Made by a program: the position numbers and the translations under genes | In this document: positions 18,611 to 27,225 of the stretch, one piece after another | How positions within the stretch are numbered: the first letter of the stretch is position 1 | Layout of the letters: every line of letters begins with the position of its first letter | The notes under the pieces: generated by a model | The model's input: the letters and a program-made list of their open reading frames with translations, nothing else | The model's database searches: none | Told to the model about the DNA's origin: nothing | Source of the DNA: Collimonas fungivorans | Lineage (GTDB): Bacteria > Pseudomonadota > Gammaproteobacteria > Burkholderiales > Burkholderiaceae_D | DNA length: 64,000 nucleotides | Reading direction: 5' to 3' | Assembly (NCBI RefSeq): GCF_001584145.1 | Contig: NZ_CP013232.1 | Span: 1,116,001 to 1,180,000, forward strand

Positions 18611-19306
18611 ATGAAGCCAGTCGGCAAGCTTGTGTTGCGCTTATGTATGCTGCTGATTGCGGCCGTCCTGCTGCTGCAGCTGTATTTTTTCCTGCAGATC
18701 GGCTGGTGGGTCGATCACAATCCGAGCTCCACCAGCTTCATGCGGCACCGCTTGTCGGAGTTGCATGAAACCGTGCCCGATGCACAGCTGCAATTCAAAT
18801 GGGTGCCGTACTCGCGCATCTCGAATAACCTGAAGCGCGCAATCATCGCCTCGGAAGACGCCAATTTTTCCGAGCATGACGGCGTCGACTGGGATGCCTT
18901 GCAGCAGGCTTACGAAAAAAATGCCAAGAAGGGCAAGGTAGTGCGCGGCGGTTCCACCATCACCCAGCAGTTGGCGAAAAACCTGTTCTTGTCCGGCGAG
19001 CGTAGTTACCTGCGCAAGGGACAGGAGCTGGTGATTACCTACATGCTTGAGTTCTGGATGGACAAGGAACGCATATTCGAAATTTACCTGAACGTGGTGG
19101 AGTGGGGCAACGGCGTGTTCGGCGCCGAGGCCGCGGCCCAGCATTATTTCAGGACTTCCGCCAGCAATCTCGGCGCCAGCCAGGCCGCGCGGCTCGCGGT
19201 GATGCTGCCGAAGCCGCGTTTCTACGACAAGAATCGCGGCTCGGCATATTTGTCGCAACGCACCGGCCTGATTTTACGGCGCATGGGATCGGCCGAATTG
19301 CCTTAA
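18611..19306 (+). CDS. mtgA: monofunctional biosynthetic peptidoglycan transglycosylase
   Basis: MtgA polymerises lipid II glycan strands at the periplasmic face of the inner membrane. The 231-residue protein has one N-terminal membrane anchor (about 7-30) and a GT51 domain. [18 protein letters not shown] holds the catalytic Glu (E82), with [17 protein letters not shown] and [14 protein letters not shown] following as the standard GT51 motifs. There is no transpeptidase domain. The ATG at 18611 follows a GGGAACGGGG stretch; an in-frame TTG at 18596 is less likely. It lies 35 bases after aroE and is probably in the same transcript. Confidence 0.94.
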   Translation: MKPVGKLVLRLCMLLIAAVLLLQLYFFLQIGWWVDHNPSSTSFMRHRLSELHETVPDAQLQFKWVPYSRISNNLKRAIIASEDANFSEHDGVDWDALQQAYEKNAKKGKVVRGGSTITQQLAKNLFLSGERSYLRKGQELVITYMLEFWMDKERIFEIYLNVVEWGNGVFGAEAAAQHYFRTSASNLGASQAARLAVMLPKPRFYDKNRGSAYLSQRTGLILRRMGSAELP

Positions 19307-19319
19307 TATACGCCCTGTC

Positions 19320-19384
19320 GGAAGTTGTTTAATTGGCAGCGAATCCCCCGTTGTAGGGACGCAAGAAACTGAAAAGCAACTTCC
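19320..19384 (+). promoter_or_regulatory. corA leader inverted repeat (possible 5' UTR structure)
   Basis: GGAAGTTG (19320-19327) and CAACTTCC (19377-19384) are perfect inverted copies enclosing a second small TCCC/GGGA pairing, between mtgA and the corA start at 19407. It could be a leader hairpin or a weak terminator; there is no T-run. It does not match a metal-sensing riboswitch that I recognise. Confidence 0.3.
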
Positions 19385-19406
19385 CTGAAAATCAGTCGAG
19401 GTAAGC

Positions 19407-20372
19407 ATGATCAATGTATTTGTTTTGCAAAACGGCCGCCTCAACCAGGTCAACATCGAGAGCCACAGCGACCTCGAGAAAGTACAGCCGGTATGGGTCG
19501 ACCTGACCGAACCGAACGACCAGGAACGGGCCTGGGTCAAGAGTATCTACGGCGTGACCTTGCCGGGTGAAGACGAGGTCAAGGATATCGAGGCATCCGC
19601 CCGATACTACGAAGCCGAAAACGGCGACTTGCACCTGCGCACCGATTTCCTGTTCGAAGAAGACGACGGTCCGTCATCGACCGTTACGGTCGCCTTTATC
19701 CTGGCGCGCAATATCCTGTTTTCGGTACATGGAGAAGATTTGCCGGTGTTCCGCCTGGTGCGCATGCGCGCGCGCTCGCGGCCGGGCTCTATCGGCGATT
19801 ACAAGGACGTATTGCTGGACCTGTACCAGACCGATGCCGAGTACTCCGCCGACGCCCTGGAGGGCGTATACAAGCAGCTGGATGAGGTCAGCCAGCGCGT
19901 GCTGCAAAAGAAACTGACCGACCAGGCCGCGGCCGAAGCCCTGAGCGCGATGGCGCATGAGGAAGACTTGAACGGCCGCATCCGGCGCAACATGATGGAT
20001 ACGCGCCGCGCGGTGAGTTTCCTGATGCGCGGCCGCCTGCTGAGCGTGGACCAGTTTGAGGATGCGCGGCAGATCCTGCGCGATATCGAATCGCTGGACG
20101 GCCACACCGCCTTCCTGTTCGACAAGATCAACTTCCTGATGGATGCGACAGTCGGTTTCATCAACATCAACCAGAACAAGATCATCAAGATCTTCTCGGT
20201 CGCTTCGGTGGCGTTCTTGCCGCCGACCCTGATCGCCAGCATCTACGGCATGAACTTCCGTTTCATGCCGGAGTTTGAGTGGCATATGGGTTATCCGCTG
20301 GCGCTGGTGCTGATGGTGTGCTCGGCGATCACGCCGTTCTGGTATTTCCGCCGGCGCGGCTGGCTGAATTAA
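19407..20372 (+). CDS. corA: CorA-family magnesium/cobalt transporter
   Basis: CorA forms a pentameric inner-membrane channel for Mg2+ and Co2+. This 321-residue protein has the large N-terminal cytoplasmic domain (about 1-255) and two C-terminal membrane segments joined by the signature YGMNFRFMPE (GMN at 281-283). Segment 1 is VASVAFLPPTLIASI and segment 2 YPLALVLMVCSAITPFWYF, with the basic tail RRRGWLN. It has its own GAGG ribosome site and a 100-base leader with an inverted repeat. Confidence 0.95.
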   Translation: MINVFVLQNGRLNQVNIESHSDLEKVQPVWVDLTEPNDQERAWVKSIYGVTLPGEDEVKDIEASARYYEAENGDLHLRTDFLFEEDDGPSSTVTVAFILARNILFSVHGEDLPVFRLVRMRARSRPGSIGDYKDVLLDLYQTDAEYSADALEGVYKQLDEVSQRVLQKKLTDQAAAEALSAMAHEEDLNGRIRRNMMDTRRAVSFLMRGRLLSVDQFEDARQILRDIESLDGHTAFLFDKINFLMDATVGFININQNKIIKIFSVASVAFLPPTLIASIYGMNFRFMPEFEWHMGYPLALVLMVCSAITPFWYFRRRGWLN

Positions 20373-20396
20373 GGCAGAGTGGGATACTTGAAAGAA

Positions 20397-20469
20397 GTAG
20401 GGTGGGCAGGTCTTTTTGCCCACGCGTTATAGAATTGAAGTCACGCGTGGGCACGGGTGCCCACCCTAC
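20397..20469. repeat. 73-bp nested palindromic repeat (REP/MITE-like) after corA
   Basis: The outer arms GTAGGGTGGGCA (20397-20408) and TGCCCACCCTAC (20458-20469) are perfect inverted copies. The inner arms TGCCCACGCGT (20417-20427) and ACGCGTGGGCA (20443-20453) are a second perfect pair. GTGGGCA or its complement therefore occurs four times. The element fills the space between convergent corA and hemL and could fold into a long stem or a cloverleaf. GTAGGGTGGGCA-type palindromes are a familiar dispersed intergenic repeat in proteobacteria; only one copy was noticed in this window. It may also serve as a terminator. Confidence 0.75.
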
Positions 20470-20478
20470 GTCCCAGGG

Positions 20479-21762
20479 TTAAACCAGCTGTGCAAATGCA
20501 CCGCGTGCTGCGGCGATGGTGGTTTCGATCACTGCATCGTCATGCTGCGCCGAAACAAAACCTGCTTCGAACGCCGACGGCGCCAGGTATACGCCGGCGT
20601 CCAGCATGGCATGGAAGAATTTGTTGAACAGGTCCTTGCTGGACGCCATCACCGCTGCATAACTGTCCGGCACCGCTGCAGCAAAATACAGGCCGAACAT
20701 GCCGCCGATCGCATCGCCGCTGAAAGTGACGCCGGCTTCTTTTGCTGCCGCGCTCAGGCCGTTGACCAGCTTGCTGGTCTGGGTCCCCAGCCTGGTGTAG
20801 AAACCAGGTTCCTGGATCAGCTTGAGGGTGCTCATGCCGGCCGCTACCGCCACCGGATTGCCGGACAGCGTGCCGGCTTGATATACCGAACCGAGCGGCG
20901 CCATGTGGCCCATCAGGTCGGCGCGGCCGCCGAACGCCGCCACCGGCAGGCCGCCGCCTATCACCTTGCCCAGCGCGGTGATGTCGGGCTTGATGTCGTA
21001 CAGCGCTTGCGCGCCGCCCAACGCCACGCGGAAACCGCACATGACTTCATCGAAAATCAGCACCGTGCCGTACTGCGTGCACAGGCGGCGCATGGTTTGC
21101 AGGAATTCCGGCGTAGCGCGCACCAGGTTCATGTTGCCGGCAACCGGTTCGACGATCACGCAGGCGATCTGGTCGCCCATGTCCTTGAAGGCGTCTTCCA
21201 GCTGCTGGGTGTTGTTGTAGTCGAGCACCAAGGTGTGCTTGACGAAATCTTCCGGCACGCCGGCCGAAGTCGGATTGCCGAAGGTCAGCAAGCCGCTGCC
21301 GGCCTTGACCAGCAGCGAATCGGCATGGCCGTGGTAACAGCCTTCGAACTTGACGATCTTGTCGCGGCCGGTAGCGCCGCGCGCCAGGCGCAGCGCGCTC
21401 ATGGTGGCTTCGGTGCCGCTCGAGACCAGGCGCACCTGTTCTATCGACGGCACCAGCTTGCAGATTTCTTCCGCGATCTCGATTTCGCCCTGGGTCGGCG
21501 CGCCGAAACTCAGGCCGCGCGCGGCGGCGTCTTGCACTGCCTTGATCACGGTCGGGTGGGCGTGGCCGACAATCGCCGGGCCCCAGGAGCCGATGTAGTC
21601 GATATAACGACGATCGTCGGCATCCCAGAAATACGGGCCTTCGGCGCGGGTGATGAAGCGCGGCGTGCCGCCTACCGAACGGAAGGCGCGCACCGGCGAG
21701 TTGACGCCGCCGGGAGTGGTCAGCTGGGCGCGGGCAAACAAGGTGTCGTTATTGGAAGTCAT
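20479..21762 (-). CDS. hemL: glutamate-1-semialdehyde 2,1-aminomutase
   Basis: HemL moves the amino group of glutamate-1-semialdehyde to form 5-aminolevulinate for heme synthesis. The 427-residue protein is a class III PLP aminotransferase: [16 protein letters not shown] contacts the cofactor phosphate, [14 protein letters not shown] is the family motif, and [17 protein letters not shown] holds the PLP lysine (K266). The N-terminus [24 protein letters not shown] is canonical and fixes the ATG at 21762 against a 21-residue upstream extension. It lies 70 bases after the ThiD-like gene on the same strand. Confidence 0.97.
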   Translation of the reverse strand: MTSNNDTLFARAQLTTPGGVNSPVRAFRSVGGTPRFITRAEGPYFWDADDRRYIDYIGSWGPAIVGHAHPTVIKAVQDAAARGLSFGAPTQGEIEIAEEICKLVPSIEQVRLVSSGTEATMSALRLARGATGRDKIVKFEGCYHGHADSLLVKAGSGLLTFGNPTSAGVPEDFVKHTLVLDYNNTQQLEDAFKDMGDQIACVIVEPVAGNMNLVRATPEFLQTMRRLCTQYGTVLIFDEVMCGFRVALGGAQALYDIKPDITALGKVIGGGLPVAAFGGRADLMGHMAPLGSVYQAGTLSGNPVAVAAGMSTLKLIQEPGFYTRLGTQTSKLVNGLSAAAKEAGVTFSGDAIGGMFGLYFAAAVPDSYAAVMASSKDLFNKFFHAMLDAGVYLAPSAFEAGFVSAQHDDAVIETTIAAARGAFAQLV

Positions 21763-21832
21763 GTCGTGATCGTCGAAAAATAAGTGTGGAAAGATGCTGG
21801 CGCGCGCTGTGTATGGCAAATACACTGAAAAA

Positions 21833-22684
21833 TCAGGAAGCCTCGCCGCCGTCCTCGTCGCGCCGTTCCAGGCCTTCTTCGCGGGCCCAGAAATAACGGT
21901 CCGGGATCAGCTTGCCCATGCCCAGCCGCTGTGCGGCGGTGACCGCCGCCAAGGTGAATTCCTGCGCCTCGGACACCGCTTCCGGCACGTCCAGGCCGTT
22001 GGCCAGCATCGCTGCGATCGCCGCCGACAGGGTGGTGCCGGCGCCGCTGAAAGAGCCGGAAATGCGCGGCCAGCTGTCTTGCCGCACCACGCCCGATTCA
22101 TTGAACAGGGTGTTGCCGATTTCGGCGGCAGGGGTCGGTGTGCCGGTCACGAACAGATATTCGCAGCCGAGTTCGATGATGCGCATGGCGTCCAGGCTCA
22201 TCATGTCTTCGGACGAAGGTTCGCGCCAGGTTTCGGCCAGGCGCGCCAGTTCCACCGCCGATACCAGCATCACCGTGGTTTGCGGAACCAGCAGTTCGCG
22301 GATCGCGGTCAGCAGGTCTTCGCTGTCTTGCCCCTGATCTGGCATGGCCGATAAGAAAGGGTCTAGAATCAGCGGGATTTCAGGATAATCCGAAACGATC
22401 TCGGCGATCACCGAAACGCTTTCGATGCTGCCGACGGCGCCTACCTTGAAGGCAGCAACAGGCATGTCTTCCAGCAGCACGCGCGCCTGGTCCGCCACCC
22501 AGTCAGCGTCGATCTGCTGGGTGTCTTCGATGCGGGCGGTGTCGCCGATCAGGATCGACGTGATGACAGACAGGCCGTGGCAGCCCATGGCCGAAAAGGT
22601 GGCCAGGTCAGCCTGGATGCCGGCGGCGCCGACGGGATCGGCAACGCCGAAAGTCAATATAAGTGGAGAAGTTTGGTTTTGCAC
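21833..22684 (-). CDS. ThiD-like hydroxymethylpyrimidine/phosphomethylpyrimidine kinase, divergent
   Basis: The 283-residue protein has the ribokinase-like fold of ThiD, which phosphorylates HMP and HMP-P for thiamine synthesis: [23 protein letters not shown] near the N-terminus and [19 protein letters not shown] near the C-terminus. Two differences from textbook ThiD stand out. The usual GSDSGGGAGIQ loop reads [12 protein letters not shown], and the GTGC catalytic turn reads GAGT (T217 in place of Cys). No other thiamine gene and no TPP riboswitch is nearby; the neighbours are hemL and rubredoxin. It may be a genuine but divergent HMP kinase or a related kinase, so I leave the symbol blank. 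Confidence 0.75.
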   Translation of the reverse strand: MQNQTSPLILTFGVADPVGAAGIQADLATFSAMGCHGLSVITSILIGDTARIEDTQQIDADWVADQARVLLEDMPVAAFKVGAVGSIESVSVIAEIVSDYPEIPLILDPFLSAMPDQGQDSEDLLTAIRELLVPQTTVMLVSAVELARLAETWREPSSEDMMSLDAMRIIELGCEYLFVTGTPTPAAEIGNTLFNESGVVRQDSWPRISGSFSGAGTTLSAAIAAMLANGLDVPEAVSEAQEFTLAAVTAAQRLGMGKLIPDRYFWAREEGLERRDEDGGEAS

Positions 22685-22740
22685 GGCGGGTAGATTAAGA
22701 TATCCGACTTTGCATTTTACTTGATTGAAGGGTCACCGCT

Positions 22741-22929
22741 GTGAGCAATAACGAAACTAACGAGTTCCAAACCTGGATGTGCCTGATTTGCGGCTGGGTC
22801 TATGACGAAGCAGCCGGTTTGCCGGAGGAAGGCATTGCCCCCGGCACCAAATGGGCGGACGTGCCAATGAATTGGACCTGCCCGGAATGCGGCGCGCGCA
22901 AGGAAGATTTTGAAATGGTTGCTATTTAA
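22741..22929 (+). CDS. rubredoxin
   Basis: This 62-residue protein is a single rubredoxin domain that carries one electron on an iron bound by four cysteines. The ligands are in WMCLICGWVYDEA and WTCPECGARKEDFEM (two CxxCG motifs). The start is a GTG with AAGGG at a proper distance. It is divergent from the ThiD-like gene with a 56-base gap. Its electron partners are not indicated by the context. Confidence 0.96.
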   Translation: MSNNETNEFQTWMCLICGWVYDEAAGLPEEGIAPGTKWADVPMNWTCPECGARKEDFEMVAI

Positions 22930-23089
22930 GCCAAATACCACATTTTCATTGCAGGAATATCAAGTTATCGTCTCAAGTTACAAAATAAATTGAACTTTAT
23001 CGGCTGCCCTTCGCAAACATTGTTCTAAGGAATGTCTTTCTTTGTTACAGTGACGCCGTAGATTTATTTGGATTGAATGAGACGATTTC

Positions 23090-23506
23090 ATGACAACATC
23101 ACTTGGCGGCGTCAACCTGAAGGTAATGGTCATTGACGATAGCAGCACAATCCGGCGTTCTGCGGAGATTTTCCTGAGCCAGGCTGGGTATCAGGTGGTA
23201 CTTGCCGAAGACGGCTTCGATGCCTTGGCGAAAGTTAACGATCACAAGCCTGCGCTGATCTTCTGCGACATCCTGATGCCGCGCCTGGATGGCTATCAGA
23301 CTTGCGCCCTGATCAAGAAGAGCGCCAAATTCCATGCTACGCCGGTGGTCATGCTGTCGTCCAAGGACGGCTTGTTTGACCGTGCGCGCGGCGCCATGGT
23401 CGGTTCCGACGAATATCTCACCAAGCCGTTTACCAAAGACAGTCTGCTGAAGGCGGTGCGCCAGCACACGCAGACGGCGGACGGTGCCATCCCGGTTACA
23501 GCCTGA
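23090..23506 (+). CDS. pilG: twitching-motility response regulator PilG
   Basis: PilG is a CheY-like receiver of the Pil-Chp pathway that controls type IV pilus extension. The 138-residue protein is a lone receiver domain: acidic pair D16-D17 in VMVIDDSST, phospho-acceptor D60 in FCDILMPRLDGYQ, and the conserved Lys in DEYLTKPFTKDS. The TIRRSAEIFL sequence after the acidic pair is typical of PilG. It is the first gene of pilG-pilH-pilI-pilJ-chpA, and the AT-rich 22930-23089 region upstream is the likely promoter area. Confidence 0.92.
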   Translation: MTTSLGGVNLKVMVIDDSSTIRRSAEIFLSQAGYQVVLAEDGFDALAKVNDHKPALIFCDILMPRLDGYQTCALIKKSAKFHATPVVMLSSKDGLFDRARGAMVGSDEYLTKPFTKDSLLKAVRQHTQTADGAIPVTA

Positions 23507-23550
23507 AGCAAGATCTGGAAGCAGGCTGGCCGATTTACATCATTTGAAGC

Positions 23551-23583
23551 ACGAAGCAATTACGAAGCAATTACGAAGCAAAT
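23551..23583 (+). repeat. three tandem 11-bp repeats upstream of pilH
   Basis: ACGAAGCAATT is repeated at 23551-23561 and 23562-23572, with a third copy ACGAAGCAAAT at 23573-23583, directly before the AAAGG ribosome site of pilH. It may reflect slippage; an effect on pilH translation is possible but untested. Confidence 0.8.
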
Positions 23584-23594
23584 AAAGGTTGAAC

Positions 23595-23960
23595 ATGCCC
23601 ATACAGAAGATTCTCATTGTCGACGACTCGCCAACCGAGCGTTATGTCCTGACCGATATCCTGGCGAAAGCCGGCTACTCGGTGTCGACCTCCGAAAACG
23701 GCGAAGGCATCCTCGACAAGATCAAGGCTGACAAACCGCAACTGATCCTGATGGATGTGGTGATGCCGGGCCAGAACGGTTTCCAGGTGACGCGCTCGAT
23801 CACGCGCGATGAGGACACCAAGGACATTCCCATCATCATCTGCAGCAGCAAGGGCCTGGAAACCGACCGTATCTGGGGCCTGCGCCAAGGTGCGCGCGAC
23901 TACCTGGTGAAACCTATCGATCCGAAGGAATTGCTGGCGAAAATCGCTGCGCTTGGTTAA
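23595..23960 (+). CDS. pilH: twitching-motility response regulator PilH
   Basis: PilH is the second CheY-like receiver of the Pil-Chp system, associated in Pseudomonas with pilus retraction. The 121-residue product is a receiver only: D10-D11 in ILIVDDSPTERYVLTDIL, phospho-acceptor D54 in ILMDVVMPGQNGFQ, and the Lys in YLVKPIDPKELL. SPTERYVLTDIL after the acidic pair is typical of PilH. The ATG at 23595 follows AAAGG; the TTG at 23589 is rejected as the start. Eleven-bp tandem repeats lie immediately upstream. Confidence 0.92.
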   Translation: MPIQKILIVDDSPTERYVLTDILAKAGYSVSTSENGEGILDKIKADKPQLILMDVVMPGQNGFQVTRSITRDEDTKDIPIIICSSKGLETDRIWGLRQGARDYLVKPIDPKELLAKIAALG

Positions 23961-24038
23961 TCGAGCGCCGCATTCGACGTTGCTGAATTTAAGCCGACGA
24001 ATCTAGCCAAGTTTACGCGAAATGAGCGCCCAATCAAT

Positions 24039-24629
24039 ATGACCCAATCAAGCTCGCATCTGACGGCAGAAACATCGCCTTCCTCGCTACCAGTCAACAA
24101 GGTCGCCCTTGACGCCGACTCGCGCCGCAGCCGGCTGCGTGAATTCCAGTCGCATTTGCTGGAGCGGATGCAGGCCGCGCGCAGCGGCAGCGAAGCGCAG
24201 GAAAGCCAGCTCGGCTTGCTGATCGGGCAGACCCGGTGGTTGTTGAATTTGCAAGAGGCGGGCGAAATCGTCGCGGTCGACCAGATCTCGCGGGTGCCTT
24301 TGACCCATGACTGGTACCTGGGACTGAGCAATGTGCGCGGTACGCTGATCAGCGTGATCGATTTTGCGCGTTTTCAGGGCCATGGGGTGACGCAAATTGA
24401 CAAGGAATGCCGGATTGTCGCTTTTGCACCGTCATTTTCATTCAACAGCGGCTTGCTGGTTTCCCGTGTCATGGGCTTGCGCAACGTCGCCCAGATGACC
24501 CTGCAAGCCCCGGATTCACTGGACCAGGAAGGCGCCAAACGCTATCTCGACAGTGACTCGCAGCTCTGGACCGAGCTGAGCATGGCCCAGATCTTGCACG
24601 ACCCTCGTTTTTTACAAGTAGGTTTATGA
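24039..24629 (+). CDS. pilI: CheW-like adaptor PilI
   Basis: PilI links the PilJ receptor to the ChpA kinase. This 196-residue protein has a CheW domain over roughly residues 45-190: [26 protein letters not shown] at its start, [21 protein letters not shown] matching the CheW core (NVRG...SVIDL), and an [14 protein letters not shown] segment later. Residues 1-45 are a helical extension. It lies 78 bases after pilH and 67 bases before pilJ, in the usual order. Confidence 0.88.
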   Translation: MTQSSSHLTAETSPSSLPVNKVALDADSRRSRLREFQSHLLERMQAARSGSEAQESQLGLLIGQTRWLLNLQEAGEIVAVDQISRVPLTHDWYLGLSNVRGTLISVIDFARFQGHGVTQIDKECRIVAFAPSFSFNSGLLVSRVMGLRNVAQMTLQAPDSLDQEGAKRYLDSDSQLWTELSMAQILHDPRFLQVGL

Positions 24630-24696
24630 GTCCCAGGTGCCGTTGCAACAACAGCGGTATCCGGTGGCAGCGAATTTGCAATTAGGAGATTCTGTA

Positions 24697-27075
24697 ATGG
24701 CATTCAAACTACCGTCTTTATCCAAGGCGGCCAAGGAAGAGCAGGGCGAAGCAGGTGATCGTTTCGTGCAGGAAGCATTGATGCATGATCCGGAGCAGAC
24801 TGTGATGGAAGAGCGTTTCATTCCTGAACCGTCGCCTGCGCCGTTGTTGACGCCGATCGCTGCACCGCAGCCGGCTGCGGCCCCAGCCCCGGCGTTCACC
24901 GCCGCTCCGCGGGAAGCTGTCAAGGAATCCGCCGCGGCACCGTCTTTCGCCAGTGCCGCCGCCAGCATCGCCAGCCCCGATTCTTCGCCATTGCCGCTGA
25001 TCGGCAGACTGCCGCAGCAAAAGCAGATCCGCCTGCTGGTGACCGTACTGGTCGGCGCCTTGCTGCTGACCATCCTGTTCCTCTGGCTGAGCGCCAAGAG
25101 TTCGGCGATGAGCTCGACCCAGACCCAGATCGCCGGCGACGCGCTGATGCACTCGCAGCGTATCGGTAAGGCGACGCCGAATGCGATTCAGGGTAACCCT
25201 GAAGCGTTCAAGCAGTTGGCCGACAGCCGCAAGGAATTCAACCAGGACCTGAACATCTTGTCCAAGGGCGGCGATTACAAGGGACACGATATCGGCAGCC
25301 CTAGCGCCACCATGGGTTCCAAGCTGACCGATGTCAACAAGGTCTGGTCGAATACCGACAAGGCCGCGGATACCATCCTCAAGCTGCAAAAGGAATTGAC
25401 CAGCTTCGGCGTGACGCTGCAAAAACTGAACGGCATCTCGCCTAACCTGCTCGACCTGTCGGAACAGATCGCGACGCTGAAAACCCAGACTGGCGCCACT
25501 CCGCGCGAAATCGCTGCTTCTTCGCAACTGGTCATGCTGACCCAGCGTCTGGGCCGTAGCGCGAATGAATTCCTGACCTCGGAAGGTGTGAACCCGGAAA
25601 CCGCATTCTTGCTGGGCAAGGATACCAATACCTTCCGCGACATCGTCAGCGGCTTCCTGAACGGCAGCGACGTATTGCGCCTGCCGGCCAGCAAGAGCGA
25701 AGAAGAGCGCAGCAAGCTGACCGAACTGGAAAAGAGCTTTGCCGAGTACCAGGAATCGGTGGCATCGATCCTGGGCAACATGCAGAACTTCGTTTCGGCG
25801 AAACAATCGGAACAGCTGATCTTTACCGAGAACGAAAACCTCAAGCAACGCCTGGGCGCCTTGCAAGACACCTATCGCGACGCGCAGGACTCGCAAAGCA
25901 TCTGGTTCTGGCTGATGCTGCTGGCCGCCCTAGTTACGCTGCTGGCAGCGGCAGGCATCGCCTGGGTCCAGGTGCAGGACGGACGTCACCGTACCCATGA
26001 GGCTGACGTGCGCCGGATGGAAGCGGAAGAACAGCGCCTGCAGGCGATCAAGCAGGAAGAAGATGCAAGTAACGCCAACGACCAGAACCAGGCCGCGATT
26101 TTGCGCCTGATGAATGAATTGCAGGAAGTGGCGGACGGTGACTTGACGGTGCAGGCAACGGTGTCGGAAGACATTACCGGCGCGATCGCCGACTCGGTTA
26201 ACTACACGGTGGAAGAGTTGCGCGGGCTGGTCGGCCGGGTTACCGCCACCGCCCAGCAGGTGACGATTGCATCGGACCAGGCGCAAAGCATTTCGATCGA
26301 ACTGCTGGCAGCGTCGCAACGGCAGTCGCGCGACATTCAGGAAACCACGCAAGCGGTCCTCGACATGGCGACCCAGATTACCGACGTTTCCAAATCGGCC
26401 AGCGAGTCGGCCGAAGTGGCGCGGCAATCGGTTAGTGCGGCGGAAGAAGGTTCCAAGGCGGTGGAAAACGCGATCTCAGGCATGAATGAAATCCGCGAAC
26501 ACATCCAGGAAACTTCCAAGCGCATCAAGCGGCTGGGTGAATCGTCCCAGGAAATTGGCGAAATCACCGAACTGATTTCCGACATTACCGAACAGACCAA
26601 CGTGCTGGCGCTGAATGCGGCGATCCAGGCAGCATCGGCCGGCGAAGCAGGCCGCGGATTCTCGGTGGTGGCGGAAGAAGTTCAGCGCCTGGCGGAACGT
26701 TCCGGCGCGGCGACCAAGCAGATCGGCGCTCTGGTGCGTACGATTCAGACCGACACCCACGATGCGGTGGTGGCGATGGAGCGTTCGACGCAAGGGGTGG
26801 TCGAGGGTGCCAAGCTGTCAGATGCGGCCGGTGCGGCCTTGTCGGACATCCGCCGCGTTTCGAACCGGCTGGCGGAACTGATTCAAAGCATTTCTTCCAC
26901 TACCGAGCAGCAGGCCAACTCGGCAAACGGCGTGGCCACCAACATTCAAAACATTCTTTCAGTGACTGAGAAAACACGGGAAGGTACACGACAGACGGCC
27001 TTGTCGATTCGTGAACTGTCCAAGCTGGCAGAAGATTTGAAGAGCTCGGTATCGCGTTTCCGCGTGACCAATTAA
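24697..27075 (+). CDS. pilJ: type IV pilus methyl-accepting chemoreceptor PilJ
   Basis: PilJ is the membrane chemoreceptor of the Pil-Chp system. The ATG at 24697 follows TTAGGAGA and gives 792 residues. A cytoplasmic Ala/Pro-rich N-terminal region of about 110 residues precedes TM1 (about 112-133), longer than in Pseudomonas PilJ as I know it. The periplasmic PilJ domain follows, then TM2 (about 402-424), a HAMP-like segment ([18 protein letters not shown]) and the signalling domain, whose hairpin tip region reads [20 protein letters not shown]. No CheR-like pilK or CheB-like chpB gene follows in the operon. Confidence 0.93.
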   Translation: MAFKLPSLSKAAKEEQGEAGDRFVQEALMHDPEQTVMEERFIPEPSPAPLLTPIAAPQPAAAPAPAFTAAPREAVKESAAAPSFASAAASIASPDSSPLPLIGRLPQQKQIRLLVTVLVGALLLTILFLWLSAKSSAMSSTQTQIAGDALMHSQRIGKATPNAIQGNPEAFKQLADSRKEFNQDLNILSKGGDYKGHDIGSPSATMGSKLTDVNKVWSNTDKAADTILKLQKELTSFGVTLQKLNGISPNLLDLSEQIATLKTQTGATPREIAASSQLVMLTQRLGRSANEFLTSEGVNPETAFLLGKDTNTFRDIVSGFLNGSDVLRLPASKSEEERSKLTELEKSFAEYQESVASILGNMQNFVSAKQSEQLIFTENENLKQRLGALQDTYRDAQDSQSIWFWLMLLAALVTLLAAAGIAWVQVQDGRHRTHEADVRRMEAEEQRLQAIKQEEDASNANDQNQAAILRLMNELQEVADGDLTVQATVSEDITGAIADSVNYTVEELRGLVGRVTATAQQVTIASDQAQSISIELLAASQRQSRDIQETTQAVLDMATQITDVSKSASESAEVARQSVSAAEEGSKAVENAISGMNEIREHIQETSKRIKRLGESSQEIGEITELISDITEQTNVLALNAAIQAASAGEAGRGFSVVAEEVQRLAERSGAATKQIGALVRTIQTDTHDAVVAMERSTQGVVEGAKLSDAAGAALSDIRRVSNRLAELIQSISSTTEQQANSANGVATNIQNILSVTEKTREGTRQTALSIRELSKLAEDLKSSVSRFRVTN

Positions 27076-27225
27076 TGTGTAGCACCGCGCTTGCTGTCCC
27101 GCTTGTCATTGGGCCGGGACCAGGCGCGGCATCCTTGCCCGGGTTTGCGCTGCTGTCGCGTGCCTGGGCGAAGGATATGCATCGTGGTCGATTCTCTGGC
27201 CACTTCCTGAATCCATGAGGCAGTC

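Noticed and set aside
20416..21783. 455-residue plus-strand ORF opposite hemL
   Set aside because: It is an antisense shadow of a canonical hemL; the translation is His/Gln/Arg-rich with no domain and arises from GC-rich codon bias.
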